From assembly GCF_002575655.3 (NCBI RefSeq), contig NC_053040.3, positions 363,070,267-363,134,266 on the forward strand: DNA of 64,000 nt, in the 5' to 3' direction. The notes beneath the pieces are model-generated. The model saw only the letters and a program-made list of their open reading frames with translations, was not told the origin of the DNA and made no database searches. The stretch comes from Aegilops tauschii subsp. strangulata (taxonomy: Eukaryota > Streptophyta > Magnoliopsida > Poales > Poaceae). The position numbers and the translations under genes are program-made. Below are positions 42,688 through 52,811 of the stretch, piece after piece. Position 1 is the first letter of the stretch; every line of letters starts with the position of its first letter.

Positions 42688-43381
42688 ATTTTCAAAACTG
42701 CTCTTAAACTATACGGATTTAGCGAGAGTGTTCCACATGAAAAAGTTTTGTATCTTCGATATCTTTCCAATGGTGTATCATTCGAATCATCTCGACAAGT
42801 GGTTTGTAAATATTCGTGAAAAAACGGCCGCTGCCACTCGTCGTCCGCCGTACGATTTTCAAAATTAACTTAAACCCATAAGGAATCTTAGAAATATTTA
42901 TACATATGAAAGTTGCACATCGTCGTTAGCTTTCCAACAGCATATCACACGCCTCGTCTTGACAAATGGTTAAAAAACTAAAGCGAAAATAGTACCAATT
43001 TTTTTTGAAAAAACAGAATTCCATGATTTAGTAAATTTGAAACTGCTCTTAAACCGTCAAGAATTGGAGAAAGTAATATATATGACAAAGTTGTGCCTCG
43101 ATGATATCTTTCCACCGGTGTATAATTTGCTTCATTCTGATAAGCGGTTTAGAAAAAAAAACATGAAAATACGCTCGCTGCCACTCGTCGGGCGCCGCAC
43201 CGTTTTCAAAATTGCTCTTAAACCGTGAGGAATCTTGAAAAAATTTCTACATGGCAAAGTTATGCCTAATCCATAGCTTGCCAACGGTATATTACACGCC
43301 TCGTTCCGACAAACAGTTTAAAAACTACAGCAAAAATAGTACCGAAAAAATTGCGTACGATTTTTTGCGACAGGAAGTGTA
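42688..43381. repeat. Dimeric tandem repeat: two copies of a 347-base unit built of 167 + 180 bases
   Basis: Four monomers start at about 42688, 42855, 43035 and 43202, each with TTTTCAAAAcTGCTCTTAAAC near the start and a later CGACAAgnGGTTT. Monomers 1 and 3 share TCGATATCTTTCCA and CGCTGCCACTCGTCG. Monomers 2 and 4 share CATATCACACGCCTCGTC-like and AAAATAGTACC. So the array is two copies of an A-B dimer. No coding function. Confidence 0.75.
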
Positions 43382-43466
43382 CTCACATCAGTACTGCAGT
43401 GCTCTTGCTTCAACAAGGACGTGCACTTTCGTTGAGCATGCAGTTCGGAATTGTTATGCGTATGAC

Positions 43467-43490
43467 TATTCTCCTAATATTAGGAGAATA
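43467..43490. repeat. Perfect 24-base palindrome
   Basis: TATTCTCCTAAT followed by its exact reverse complement ATTAGGAGAATA, with no loop. It lies just beyond the dimeric repeat. It could be part of a MITE terminus or a chance AT-rich palindrome. Confidence 0.8.
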
Positions 43491-44658
43491 TACATGAGTT
43501 TGTCCTCAACAACATTCACTTATAGCTATGTCTTCAAGTTGCTTTCCTGCGCTGAGTGAATGTGATCGGACCCTTACCCCGTATGTGCTTATCTCTTCCA
43601 CTGTGTCTAATTATCCATATGCATTCTATAGACACGTGTTGATTGCCTTCATTGTGTCCTTGTCAGTCGAAGATTTTGAGACCACATACTTGAAAATGAT
43701 TTCCTATCCTTATCCATTTCGGAAGTCACCACAGAAGACGGAACGACTCCCTCCCCCCCCAAAACAACAATGTAGTGGGCTAGTGGGGTTAAAGCTTGGC
43801 AATAAAAACTATGCATGCAAGCCATGCGTCAAGCACATACGAGGCGCCAGGGGCACAACTGCCATTACACCCGGGCCAAAACCCTCCTTAATACTTCGAC
43901 CCCATGGTCATTTATTGTGTTCACTCGTGTCACACTCACCTCCTCAAACCCAAGTGCCGTCGCTCCGATTCATCTTCGCCGAAGAAGAAGCGCATTGTTG
44001 CCGCAAGTTCTTCGTCGCAGTACTCGCGCCAGCCGCGGATATCTTCACACCGCTGCCTTCGTCGTTGTCTTCCACCACCAAGTTAGGGCATGAGAGATTG
44101 GACTGCTCGGCTTCTCCGCCTCGTCGAGCTGTTCTTCATCTGTTCATCGTGCGATAATTAAAATTGGATTTTTACCACTCGTTTGATCTGATAGCTTTTT
44201 CAATATCTTCAAAAAATGTTCTTTCACTTCCCATTCATGTTCTCATATCACGAAAAGCCTTTCACTTGTGTTACATGACTTGTATGATTCCTCACTTGTA
44301 CTTATTCACGAATTTGTACAAATCTGGAACCAACCTCTCACACAAGTGAATGTCTTCACAATATGAGGTCATTATCTTCAAACATATTTTATCTTTCAAA
44401 ACCTTTGAAAATGCATATGACCTCTCTGACTTCCCTCGTATCTCTAACTCTTTCAAAGGTACATGTCCGTGGCTGAGTCGCATGGCCATTCTCATAGTCT
44501 GAATTCATTTGTAGACTTCTTACAACTTCATATTGATTCTCCTGAAGCTAGCTCCTATCGAATCAGCTGTGTGAAGCCAATCAGTCATGTGAAACCAACC
44601 ATCAGTTTGAGATCTATGGATGAAGATAATGCCCCTGCTCCCAAAAGGGGAGGCCGTC
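43491..44658 (+). other. Degraded element DNA, possibly a 3' extra-ORF region of a Copia element
   Basis: Non-coding or heavily broken DNA. TGTGATCGGACCCTTA, a CCATTACACC segment and a lysine-rich coding trace (SPKKKRIVAASSSSQYSR at about 43970-44030) resemble, from memory, the region downstream of pol in some Triticeae Copia elements. No LTR or pol is adjacent, so this is only a weak identification. It ends at the LTR at 44659. Confidence 0.3.
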
Positions 44659-44981
44659 TGTCGGTGTACAAAAGTAGGGGTCCTTTTTATACCCCCTTTA
44701 CTTGTGCGCTGGCAGTCGCAGCCACACGCCCGCGGCCACGCTTGGTAGGGCAGAGGAAGCAAAGACACAAGACTACCAGTGCAGCGCCAAGCCAAAGGCG
44801 CGAGGAGCAGAGGGACAAGGTGGGCTCTCCCCGGCAGGAGCCTTGCCGGGGCAACTTACGTAGCCCCAGCAAGGGCCTTGCCGGGGCAACCTGCCCAACA
44901 CCAGTAGAGCCGCCACCCTTGAGCCTAAGAGTTCCGACACCATCGACAACATTGGAACCAAGGCTTGGGAGGCGCCTGCAT

Positions 44982-45008
44982 GGTGGCATGCAGATCTTTG
45001 TGAAGACC
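44982..45008 (+). other. Polyubiquitin-junction-like segment 1 in the 5' LTR
   Basis: Encodes GGMQIFVKT, identical to the junction between ubiquitin repeats (…RGG followed by MQIFVKT…). The preceding codons read LH where ubiquitin has LR. The match stops after KT (next codons KDIQY, then stop). The copy in the other LTR is at 51010-51036. Confidence 0.6.
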
Positions 45009-45280
45009 AAGGATATACAATACTAGATGAGAACCAGAAGACGGATCTTGCTGGGCACGCTCCCAAGACCCCCGGCAAGACCCTCGCCGGGGACACCTGC
45101 GAGACCCCGGCAAGGCCCTTGCCGGGGCCCCGGCAAGACCCTTGCCAGAGACATTTGCGGGGACGCAGTCAGGCCCCGACCTGCCAAGGCTCCACCGTCG
45201 TTCCAACACAGAAGTCAACCCGCCAACAAGGCATGCACCTGCGTGGCGACGTGCAGCTTCCGGGCCAACTCAGCAAGCAC

Positions 45281-45316
45281 CTGCGTGGTGGCACGCAGAT
45301 CTTCGTGAAGACTCTG
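45281..45316 (+). other. Polyubiquitin-junction-like segment 2 in the 5' LTR
   Basis: Encodes LRGGTQIFVKTL, which is the ubiquitin repeat junction LRGG-MQIFVKTL with Met changed to Thr (ATG to ACG). The copy in the other LTR is at 51264-51299. Segments 1 and 2 are direct repeats over about 33 bases. Confidence 0.6.
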
Positions 45317-45874
45317 CCACCGCACCAACTCAGCAGCTAGCCAGCCAGCATGGCGCTGCACGCCTAGTCAGCCTGGACGCGCATCGAAGCGAGGCGAAGC
45401 GGCGGCGGACGGGACTAGTTTCCTTGCCGCCCCCGATAAAGTGAGAGGGCATGTCGGCAGCGCATTAAATGCGTTTGTCCTATGGTGCCAGGCGATAGAC
45501 TTGTATACAGTACAAACTTTCCACCTCCTGTGTGCCACTGTGGAAACCCCCTTTCAGTATAAAAGGAGGCCCGAGGCATACTGGAGGGGGATTCGGACTT
45601 TTTGGACCCTGCACGCTTTGTAGCTAGTCCAAGAAGACTAGATAAACACAAACCAGCAGGAGTAGGGTATTACGCATCACTTGCGGCCCGAACCTGGATA
45701 AATTCCCCGTGTTGATCTTCTAAAACCGCTCTTTCCACAGCCTCGCGCCCGCCAACCGTAGAAGGGATTCCCCGTGATCCAATAGGTTTCGTTCCCATTG
45801 ACATCTTTAGCGCGCCAGAGGCGCAAGCTTTGAAAATCCGGTTTTGGAGTCAACTTACCGACTCCCTCGTCGCG

Positions 45875-45994
45875 ATGGCCCGAGAAGAGAAGGTGACGTC
45901 AATCAGCCGCACTCTGGTGTCGTCCGCGGCTGCAACGACCATCCGCGTGGGCGCAAAAGCTAAGTCACACACAACTTTGAGCATTTCTTCTTAA
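45875..45994 (+). CDS. Short ORF in gag position of element 3 (39 codons)
   Basis: Starts ATGGCCCGAGAAGAG about 70 bases after the presumed primer-binding site and ends TAA at 45992-45994. Its position and plus orientation are those of gag. It may be the N-terminal stub left after deletion of gag-pol, or a fortuitous ORF. No family resemblance can be claimed from 39 residues. Confidence 0.25.
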   Translation: MAREEKVTSISRTLVSSAAATTIRVGAKAKSHTTLSISS

Positions 45995-46060
45995 TATAAG
46001 GTTATTCTCCTCGAAAGATCTTGCTCTTTGTACAGAAAACCTGCATGCAATGGGACCCTT

Positions 46061-46224
46061 CCGCTGTTGGCAACGCCCTTGTTCTGTTTGGAGTCTGCTC
46101 AACAGTTCAAGCGGCCGCACTGAGGACAGCAGGGTGGCATGCCCGCTATTAGCAATGCCCTTGCTCTGTTTCAAGTCCGCTCAACAGTTTAAGCGGCCGC
46201 GCAGAGAACGGCAAGGTGGTTTGT
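46061..46224. repeat. Two tandem copies of an 82-base unit
   Basis: Copies start at 46061 and 46143 with CCGCTGTTGGCAACGCCCTT / CCGCTATTAGCAATGCCCTT and both contain GCTCAACAGTTnAAGCGGCCGC (a NotI site each). They lie downstream of the antisense gene of element 3, between it and the gag-position ORF. Confidence 0.9.
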
Positions 46225-46475
46225 CCGGCAGCAAGCGCCCCCTGGCAGGCTGCTAAGGATCCGTCCTCAAGGTGCCATAGCATGGGTTTACGCGTCGGTG
46301 AACCTATCCTACTGGGCGTAGGGTGCATATGTACAAAGAAAGATCAATACAGGAAGATAGCATGTTTCATCTTAAAGTATTGCAGAGTTATATTACATGA
46401 ATTGTTGCTGCGGTTCTAACTTAAGATAAAATCGTCTTGGTCATGAACTCGCAGCGGCAATGAGAAACGGGGTGC

Positions 46476-49400
46476 CTAGTCTCGGCGCTGGCCCTCCACC
46501 CTCCTGACTCTGTCGACGCGGCTGATGATGGGCTCGATGCGCTCTTCGAGCACCGCGAGGTCCACATCCTCTGGCAAGCTCTCCAGCGCGTCGGCAAAGT
46601 TGACGTTGGGGTTCCAGTACGCCCCCTTGGTGAGGACCTTGGTTAGGGTGCCTCGGCAGAGCTTCCAGGCCTCATTGGCCAGAGAGGTCGCTCGGATGGA
46701 ACGAAACTGCTCCAGGGCATCGAGGACGCCCTCGATGAACAGGGTCAGCCTGGCGTTGGGGCTCACGTTCGGCTCCTGGGAGTACCTGACGTTCGGCATC
46801 CCCATGGCAGCCAGCTTCGTGGTGATCTTGCCGGCGACGTCGACGAGGCGGCTGATCCAGAGGTTTACGCCCTTCGCGTACTCCTCGTGCTCGGCGGTGT
46901 CATCCCTCCGCAGCCATTTCTCATCCTCCAGGGCCTTGTTCAGGGTCTCCTCACGAGCCCCGGCCTCCGAAAGCTTCCCCTCCAAGTTGTTCAACTTCAA
47001 CTTCAGATCGTTGATGGGGTCGTTGGCCTCGGAGAGCAGCTTGGCCTTGTCGGAGATGGCGACCTGCGCATCTGCCAGAGTGCGGTTTGCCGCATCCCTC
47101 TCCTCCGTTAGCGCCGAGACTCTCTTCTTCAGCTCCTTTCGCTCCAGCTCCAGCTCCTTCACCTTGCCGGCATGGACTAGGGCCTGAGCATCGAATGCCT
47201 CCTTGTGCCTCTGCCCCAGCTCCTGGGTCCGCTACGCGATGAGCTTCTCGACCTCCTCATCCTTGCCATGGAGTGTGGCGGCGAGCGCCTCCTCACGGGC
47301 GGCAAGGTCCTCCTGGGAGTTCAGCAGAGCCTGGTGTTGTTGCCGAGCGGCCTCGTCCTTGGCGGCCTGTTCCTTCGCCACCTCCTGGGCCTTCTCGACA
47401 TCAGCCTGCTTCAGGATGAGCTCCCGTTTGCGCTTAGCCAGCTCGCCCTGGACAACCTTCAGTTCTTCCTGAGACTCGCAGAACCAGGCATGCGTCTGAG
47501 CGATGCGCTCCTCAAGATCTGCCTCCGCCTTGTCCGTTGCCGCCATCCTGGATTTCGCCTTGTCTAGGCGGGCACGGTGGAGCGCCTGGAGCTTCTCGAA
47601 GTTGACGCTCATGGCCCAAAGAAGCTGCTCCTCTTGGGAACCACCACTGCCGGCGCTCGGTTCATCAACAACCTGAAGCCCAGCGGTGGGAGCGCCTCAT
47701 CGTCGAACACCTCCCCATCGGTTGGCGCCCTGGTGCTCGCCGTCCCTAGGAGATGGACGAACAGGTCATCGTCCACCTTCAAGTACTTGCCCGGGCCAGG
47801 GGCTGTAGGGGAGGAAGGTTGGTCGTTGGCCACCCCCTTCCCGGCAGGCCCCTTGCCGGCCTCCCCGGTAGGCCCCTTGGCGGCCTCCTCAGCGGCGGTC
47901 TTGGCGGCCTCCTCGGCAGCAATCTTGGCGGCCTCGGCATCGGCGTCCTTGGCGACCCCCTTGATGACGGTATCAATATCCTCCTGGTTTGCCAAGGGAG
48001 GGTCTAGATACCAAGAAGGAGAATGAGACGGGGCCAAAATCAAGGTTCAAGAAGAAGAAGAAGAAGAAAAGACAGGGACAGGAGGCAGGCCACGTACCCG
48101 CGCCAAGCTTGGAAGAAGTGGTTCCCTCCCCGCCAACGTTCGTTGCCGGGATGGAGCCACTTCCACCCAAGTTCACCTCCTCCTCCTCCGTGCATGTGGG
48201 CTCGGTGCTTGGTGCCCTTGTCAGGGATGCCCCTCTGGGCGGCGTGGTTGACGGGGGCGGCGTGTTGGGGGTGGCCCTCAGTGGCTCCTCCTGCTGCCGC
48301 TCTCCTCCTGCGAACCCAGCAAGATCAGCACCAAGGGATCGTGCCCCAACACACATCGACGAGAAGTGAGTAGTGAACTCACACTGGGGGCTGAAGCAGG
48401 GGCTGTGTCGAGGGCTGTCGTCCGGGCTGATCACCACCAACTCCGGCGTGCGCGGAGTGCTCGCCGGGGGCTTGTCGCCCGTCGAGGCCCTGGCCCTCTT
48501 CGCCACCCTCTAGACCAACGTCTCCGTGTCCCTGTGAGGATAACATCAAGTTAAAAGAGGATATCACAGGCGTGGGCTCAGGAGATGATGGACGGCGAAG
48601 CGCTTACTCGTCCTCCGCCTCCTCTTCCACTAGCCTCCTTTTCCTCTTCGGGCTGAAGGACCTGAGGTCAAAATTAACCTCCGAGGTGCCATCCGAAGGA
48701 GCAGGAGAAGGGGATGGGGTCCGGCGCTGCTTGGATGAGGAGGAAGCGGCCGCCTTTTTCTTTGCTACCGCGGTTTTCACTGCCTTCTTTGCTGTCGCGG
48801 CCTTCGTCACCGCGGCTCTCGTCTGGCGCACGAACTGCTCCTGGACCTGTTGCCGCTGCGCGGTCCTGTCAGGCCAGCCTGGCTCGCGGAGCTAGCCCGC
48901 CGCAGGACGCACCTCTTCCCTGTGGCTGAGGGGTCGACAGCTTCGGCCTCTTCTTCGGTCGACTCCTCGACCACATCTTCAACGAGGAGGGCATCAGCGC
49001 CGGCGCTGCTGGCCTCCCCAGCAGACTCCGCCCATCCGGCGAGCTCTTTCTCCTCAATGGCCGCGTCGGCCTCATCCTCCACGGTGCCGGCGCTGCCAGC
49101 CTCCTTGGCGAGCGCCGCATCCGCCGCCCTGGCGGCGATGTAGTCCAGCTCCTCCTTGGTGGTGTCACGGATGAGCAGCGGCTCGTCGTGGACATAATTC
49201 TCCGACAAGTTGTCAAAGAATGCCTGCACCTCCTCCGCTTCCGGCTCGACCAAGAGCAGATCGAGGCCATGTGCGTTGAAGTCCGGCATCATGGCAATGA
49301 TGGCGGTCTGCCGAGAGTTGTTGCTCAACAGGACCACACCCGCCGGCAACCAAACAGGGACGCCTTGACGGCCTTGCCGGCCTTCTCGGCTCTGCCGGTC

Positions 49401-50308
49401 CTCTCAGCCCTGCCGTCGTCACTCACCTTGAGCTGGAAGAGCCTCTGGCAAAAGTGAGCATGCCCCCTCACTGTGAAGTTGTGCTTCAAGCCAGGGCGGA
49501 GCCTCATGATGTCGGCCATGTTCCTGTAGTCCCAGGCCGGCCTCCCCTTGTTGTGGAGTGGGGAAATCCGGCGGTGGATGAAATCAGCCCCGATCATTTC
49601 GAGGGTGAGCCCGGCCACAGTGAGGCGGTAGATCCTGGTGGTGGCGGCCGAGAGCTTCTTGTCATTGGCGTCGAGGTTGCTCCAGTCCTTGCGGCGGACC
49701 GGCGGACTCCGATGAACCCGGCAGAGCTCCCGTGGATCCTCCTCCTTTATCCAGCAGCACGGGCTCCGCCACCCGTCCCACCTCTCCTTCTGGGCGCCCT
49801 CTGGGTACGTGCCCTTCTCCTAGGACCTCGGGATCCAGGTGATGTAGCCGGAGATGGCGCCCCCTGGCTGGATGCGAGGGTAGGAGTAGTGGCGGAAGAG
49901 CGCCGTGCTGGGGAGCACTCCGGCGAAGCCCTCGCAGAGATGGGCGAAGAAGGCCATGCACGCCACGACATTCGACGTAAGATCCAAAAGATGGAAGCCA
50001 TAGGTGTGCATGACGTCGTTGAAGAAATCAGAGAAAAGGGGGCAGAGCCCGCAAGAGAAGTAGTCAACGAAGAAGGGGTACGGATTTGGGCCGGCCTTGG
50101 CGAAATCGGCAGGGATGATGCGCGTGGCGGGGTGCCCCGTCGTCTCCCTCCCCCACAGGGGTTTGAAGTAGTCCCTGAGATGGACCGCATCGACCGTCGA
50201 GGGGAAGTAGGCGTGCTGCGTCCGCAGCGCCGCCAACTCGCTCTCCGGCACCTCTTTCTCCCCGACGTCCTTGGCTGCCCCCTTGCCTTTGCCTGTCTTG
50301 GGTGCCAT
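46476..50308 (-). pseudogene. Antisense multi-exon gene of element 3, Transposase_28-like N terminus and long coiled coil
   Basis: Starts MAPKTGKGKGAAKDVG at 50308. The first exon to 49437 (donor GTGAGT) holds FFVDYFSCGLCPLFSDFFND, a helix with AFFAHLCEGFAGVLPSTALF, a TAG at 49822-49820, then KDWSNLDANDKKL, TVAGLTLEMIGADFIHRR and FCQRLFQLK. Later exons: about 49320-48608 (acidic; donor GTAAGC), 48531-48383, 48307-48098 and 47983 to the end. The last exon encodes a coiled coil of about 350 residues (LERKELKKRVSALTEERDA, LKLKLNNLEGKLSEA), broken by TAG at 47234-47232. Frameshifts lie near 48880 and 47670. The stop is at 46476. The N-terminal pattern matches the genes at 13914 and 29076; the C-terminal half differs. 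Function unknown. Confidence 0.72.
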
Positions 50309-50687
50309 GGCGACTGAGAGGGGATGGAGGATTAAGGGCAATGAGTGCATGGCGGCGGCGAGCAAAGGTAAGAGCTTGAGGAAGAAGAAGGGAGCGACGG
50401 TTCCGAGATTGGGGAAGGCACAGGGGTAAATGAGCAGCGCGCCTGCGGTTTTTCCTTTTTATGGGGAAGGCGCGGGCCACCTCTTTACCATTTACCATGA
50501 TGTGACGCAAGCGTGCAGCAACCGCCCCGCACACAACCCCCACGTCACACATTCAACACAGGTCGTGGGGAAGCGCAACTGGCAAGGGAGTTACTGTGGT
50601 AAAACTCTACCACGCGTACCCGCGCACCGTTCTGGGCCTGGCCCAATAACGCTCCGCGCTTATATGTGGCCCAGGCCCGGGGGCTCT
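50309..50687 (-). promoter_or_regulatory. Leader/promoter region of the element 3 antisense gene, and polypurine tract
   Basis: On the minus strand a TATA-like CCATAAAAAGG lies at about 50455-50465, roughly 150 bases before ATG 50308, followed by a pyrimidine-rich leader. On the plus strand the last bases before the right LTR (GGCCCGGGGGCTCT, 50674-50687) are purine/GC-rich and in PPT position. The promoter reading is by analogy with element 1. Confidence 0.35.
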
Positions 50688-51641
50688 TGTCGGTGTAAAA
50701 AAGTAGGGGTCCTTTTTATACCCCTTTACTTGTGTGCGGGCAGTCGCAGCCACACGCCCGCGGCCACGCTTGGCGGGGCAGAGGAAGTAAAGACACAAGA
50801 CTACCAGAGCAGCGCCAAGCCAAAGGCGCGAGGAGCAGAGGGACAAGGTGGGCTCTCCCCGGCAGGAGCCTTGCCGGGGCAGCTTACGTAGACCCGGCAA
50901 GGGCCTTGCCGGGGCAACTTGCCCAACACCAGCAGAGCCCCCACCCTTTAGCCAAAGAATTCCGACACCATCGACAACATTGGAACCAAGGCTCGGGAGG
51001 CGCCTGCATGGTGGCATGCAGATCTTTGTGAAGACCAAGGACATACAATACTAGATGAGAACCAGAAGACTGAAACCCCGGCAAGACCCTCACCGGGGAT
51101 ACCCGCGAGACCCCGGCAAGACCCTTGCCGGAGACATCTGCGGGGCCGCAGCTAGGCCCCCACCTGCCAAGGCTCCACCCTCGTTCCAACACAGAAGTCA
51201 ACCCGCCAACAAGGCAGGCACCTGCGTGGCAACGTGCAGCTTCCGGGCCAACTCATCAAACCCCTGCGTGGTGGCACGCAGATCTTCGTGAAGACTCTGC
51301 CACCGCACCAACTCAGCAGCCAGCCAGCATGGCGCTGCATGCCTAGTCAGCCTAGACGCGCGTCGGAGCGAGGCGAAGCGGCGGCGGACGGGACTAGTTT
51401 CCTTGCCGCCCCCGATAAAGTGAGAGGGCACGTCGGCTGCGCATTAAATGCGTTTGTCCTACGGTGCCAGACGATAGACTTGTATACAATACAAACTTTC
51501 CACCTCCCGTGTGCCACTGTGGCGACCCCCTTTGGCTATAAAAGGAGGCCCGAGGTATACAGGAGGGGGATTCATACTTTTTGGACCCTGCACGCTTTGT
51601 AGCTAGTCCAAGAACACCAGATAAACACAAACCACCAGGAG
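50688..51641 (+). repeat. 3' LTR of element 3, interrupted by element 2
   Basis: Homologous to 44659-45635. Starts TGTCGGTGTAAAAAAGTAGG; TATAAAA at about 51537-51543. It lacks a block of about 45 bases present in the left LTR (around 45030-45080) and breaks off at ACCAGGAG where element 2 begins. The remaining portion must lie beyond the window. Confidence 0.85.
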
Positions 51642-52811
51642 TGTCGGAGTAAATGGCCATGGGTAGCCTAACCGACTGCCCCTGGTTCTTCTGAAAAATT
51701 ATCAGGCCTTTGGGCCTCCAAGCACTCCAAGCATTGGACTACCTCCCCTGGCCGGCTACCCCCGAAGCCGACTCACGGGAGGCGGCCCAGCCTCAGCAAC
51801 CTCCCCCCAGGATATCCGCGGGGTGGCCGACTCCAGGAAGCCGACCTCGAAGAGCGCCGACTCCAAGAAGCCGGCCGAGACCACAACCACCAAAGCTACA
51901 CTCACATAACGGTGACAAGACGGGGTGTGGCCACAATGCGGCCCACTACCCCCGAAGCCCGAGGCAGGCATGGCCACAGGAGGCCGTACGGGACGGCCGT
52001 CTCCCATTCGGCTTGGCACCGTAGCCATGCTAGCCTCAACGTCATCCACGACAGACTCCCGTACGGCCCACGGGCGGCGGGTCCCCTCGGCCAGAGAGAA
52101 GCGCGGAGGCGGCCCGGCCTCCCCTAGTCGGCCAAGGGCATAGCCGGCCCCCAGAAGCCGGCTACCCCCTCCCTCGAAGCATGCGCCCCATTAAGGAGAC
52201 AAGACGAGGTAAGGCTACAGTGAGGACCCTCGAGGCGGCCCACTGTAGCCACGATTACCTCAACAACGCCCTCGTCATCAGGGGCGGGGCTACAGTAAGC
52301 AGCCGCCGACAAGATCCTAGGCGGTGGGGCCGGCCTGTCGACCAAGAGTCCGGCAGCCGGCAGGACCCACTAGTCGGCGGGCCCCAACAACCAGCGGAGA
52401 AGCCGGTGTGCGTAGACACTGATGGCTGGGACCAGAGCCCATGCGGATTACAATAGTACCCCCGGGGGGTAGGCCTATATAAACGCCCCGGAGCACCCAT
52501 GCAAAGGGTTGGCTTCTGAGCATAGCACACACACCATAGAGAGAGAGAAGTGAGAGCTAGCCTTGTTCTTCTTCTCCCTTGAACCCAACAGCTCTAGGAG
52601 CGATTGTAGCTACTTTTACTAATCTAGTGATCATGCGGAGACCCCGCAGAGCAGGACTAGGGGTGTTATCTCCTCGGAGAGCCCCGAACCTGGGTAAGAT
52701 CCGCCGGCGTGCATGTCTTCGCCTCATCCCGTTTCCAGGCACCGGCGACGTCTTATTGGCACCCACAATGATAAGCCACCCATTGGCATATGTCGCACCA
52801 ACCACCCGACA
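51642..52811 (+). repeat. 5' LTR of element 2
   Basis: A 1170-base LTR, TGTCGGAGTAAATGGCCATG to ACCAACCACCCGACA, with inverted ends TGTCGG/CCGACA. It is clearly homologous, but noticeably diverged, from the element 1 LTRs. TATATAAA is at 52476-52483. It is followed directly by TTTGGCGCCCACCGTGGGA. Confidence 0.93.
52476..52483 (+). promoter_or_regulatory. TATA box of the element 2 LTR
   Basis: CCTATATAAACGCCCC, conserved in all three LTR copies of this family (CCTATATAAACCCC in element 1). It places the transcription start near 52506 and the first downstream AUG at 52633. Confidence 0.7.

Larger units (their letters stand above)
44659..45803 (+). repeat. 5' LTR of element 3
   Basis: An 1145-base LTR starting TGTCGGTGTACAAAAGTAGG and ending CCCATTGACA, with TATAAAA at 45558-45564. 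It contains several CCCCGGCAAGG/CCTTGCCGGGG modules (44826-44900 and 45070-45150) that can pair as hairpins, and two polyubiquitin-like segments (44982-45008, 45281-45316). The end is inferred from the following AGCGCGCCAG primer-site-like sequence. Confidence 0.8.
44659..51641 (+). mobile_element. Element 3: LTR retroelement with no gag-pol, retaining an antisense gene
   Basis: Left LTR 44659-45803 and right LTR 50688-51641 (cut by element 2) share the start TGTCGGTGTA and similar sequence throughout. The internal region of about 4.9 kb contains a primer-site-like sequence and a 39-codon gag-position ORF on the plus strand. Otherwise it is a minus-strand gene of the same kind as in elements 1 and 2. 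No protease, RT or integrase motif is present in any frame. The polypurine-like GGCCCGGGGGCTCT precedes the right LTR. The left target site is CCGTC; the right one is outside the window. It is best described as a non-autonomous (LARD-like) derivative. Confidence 0.8.
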
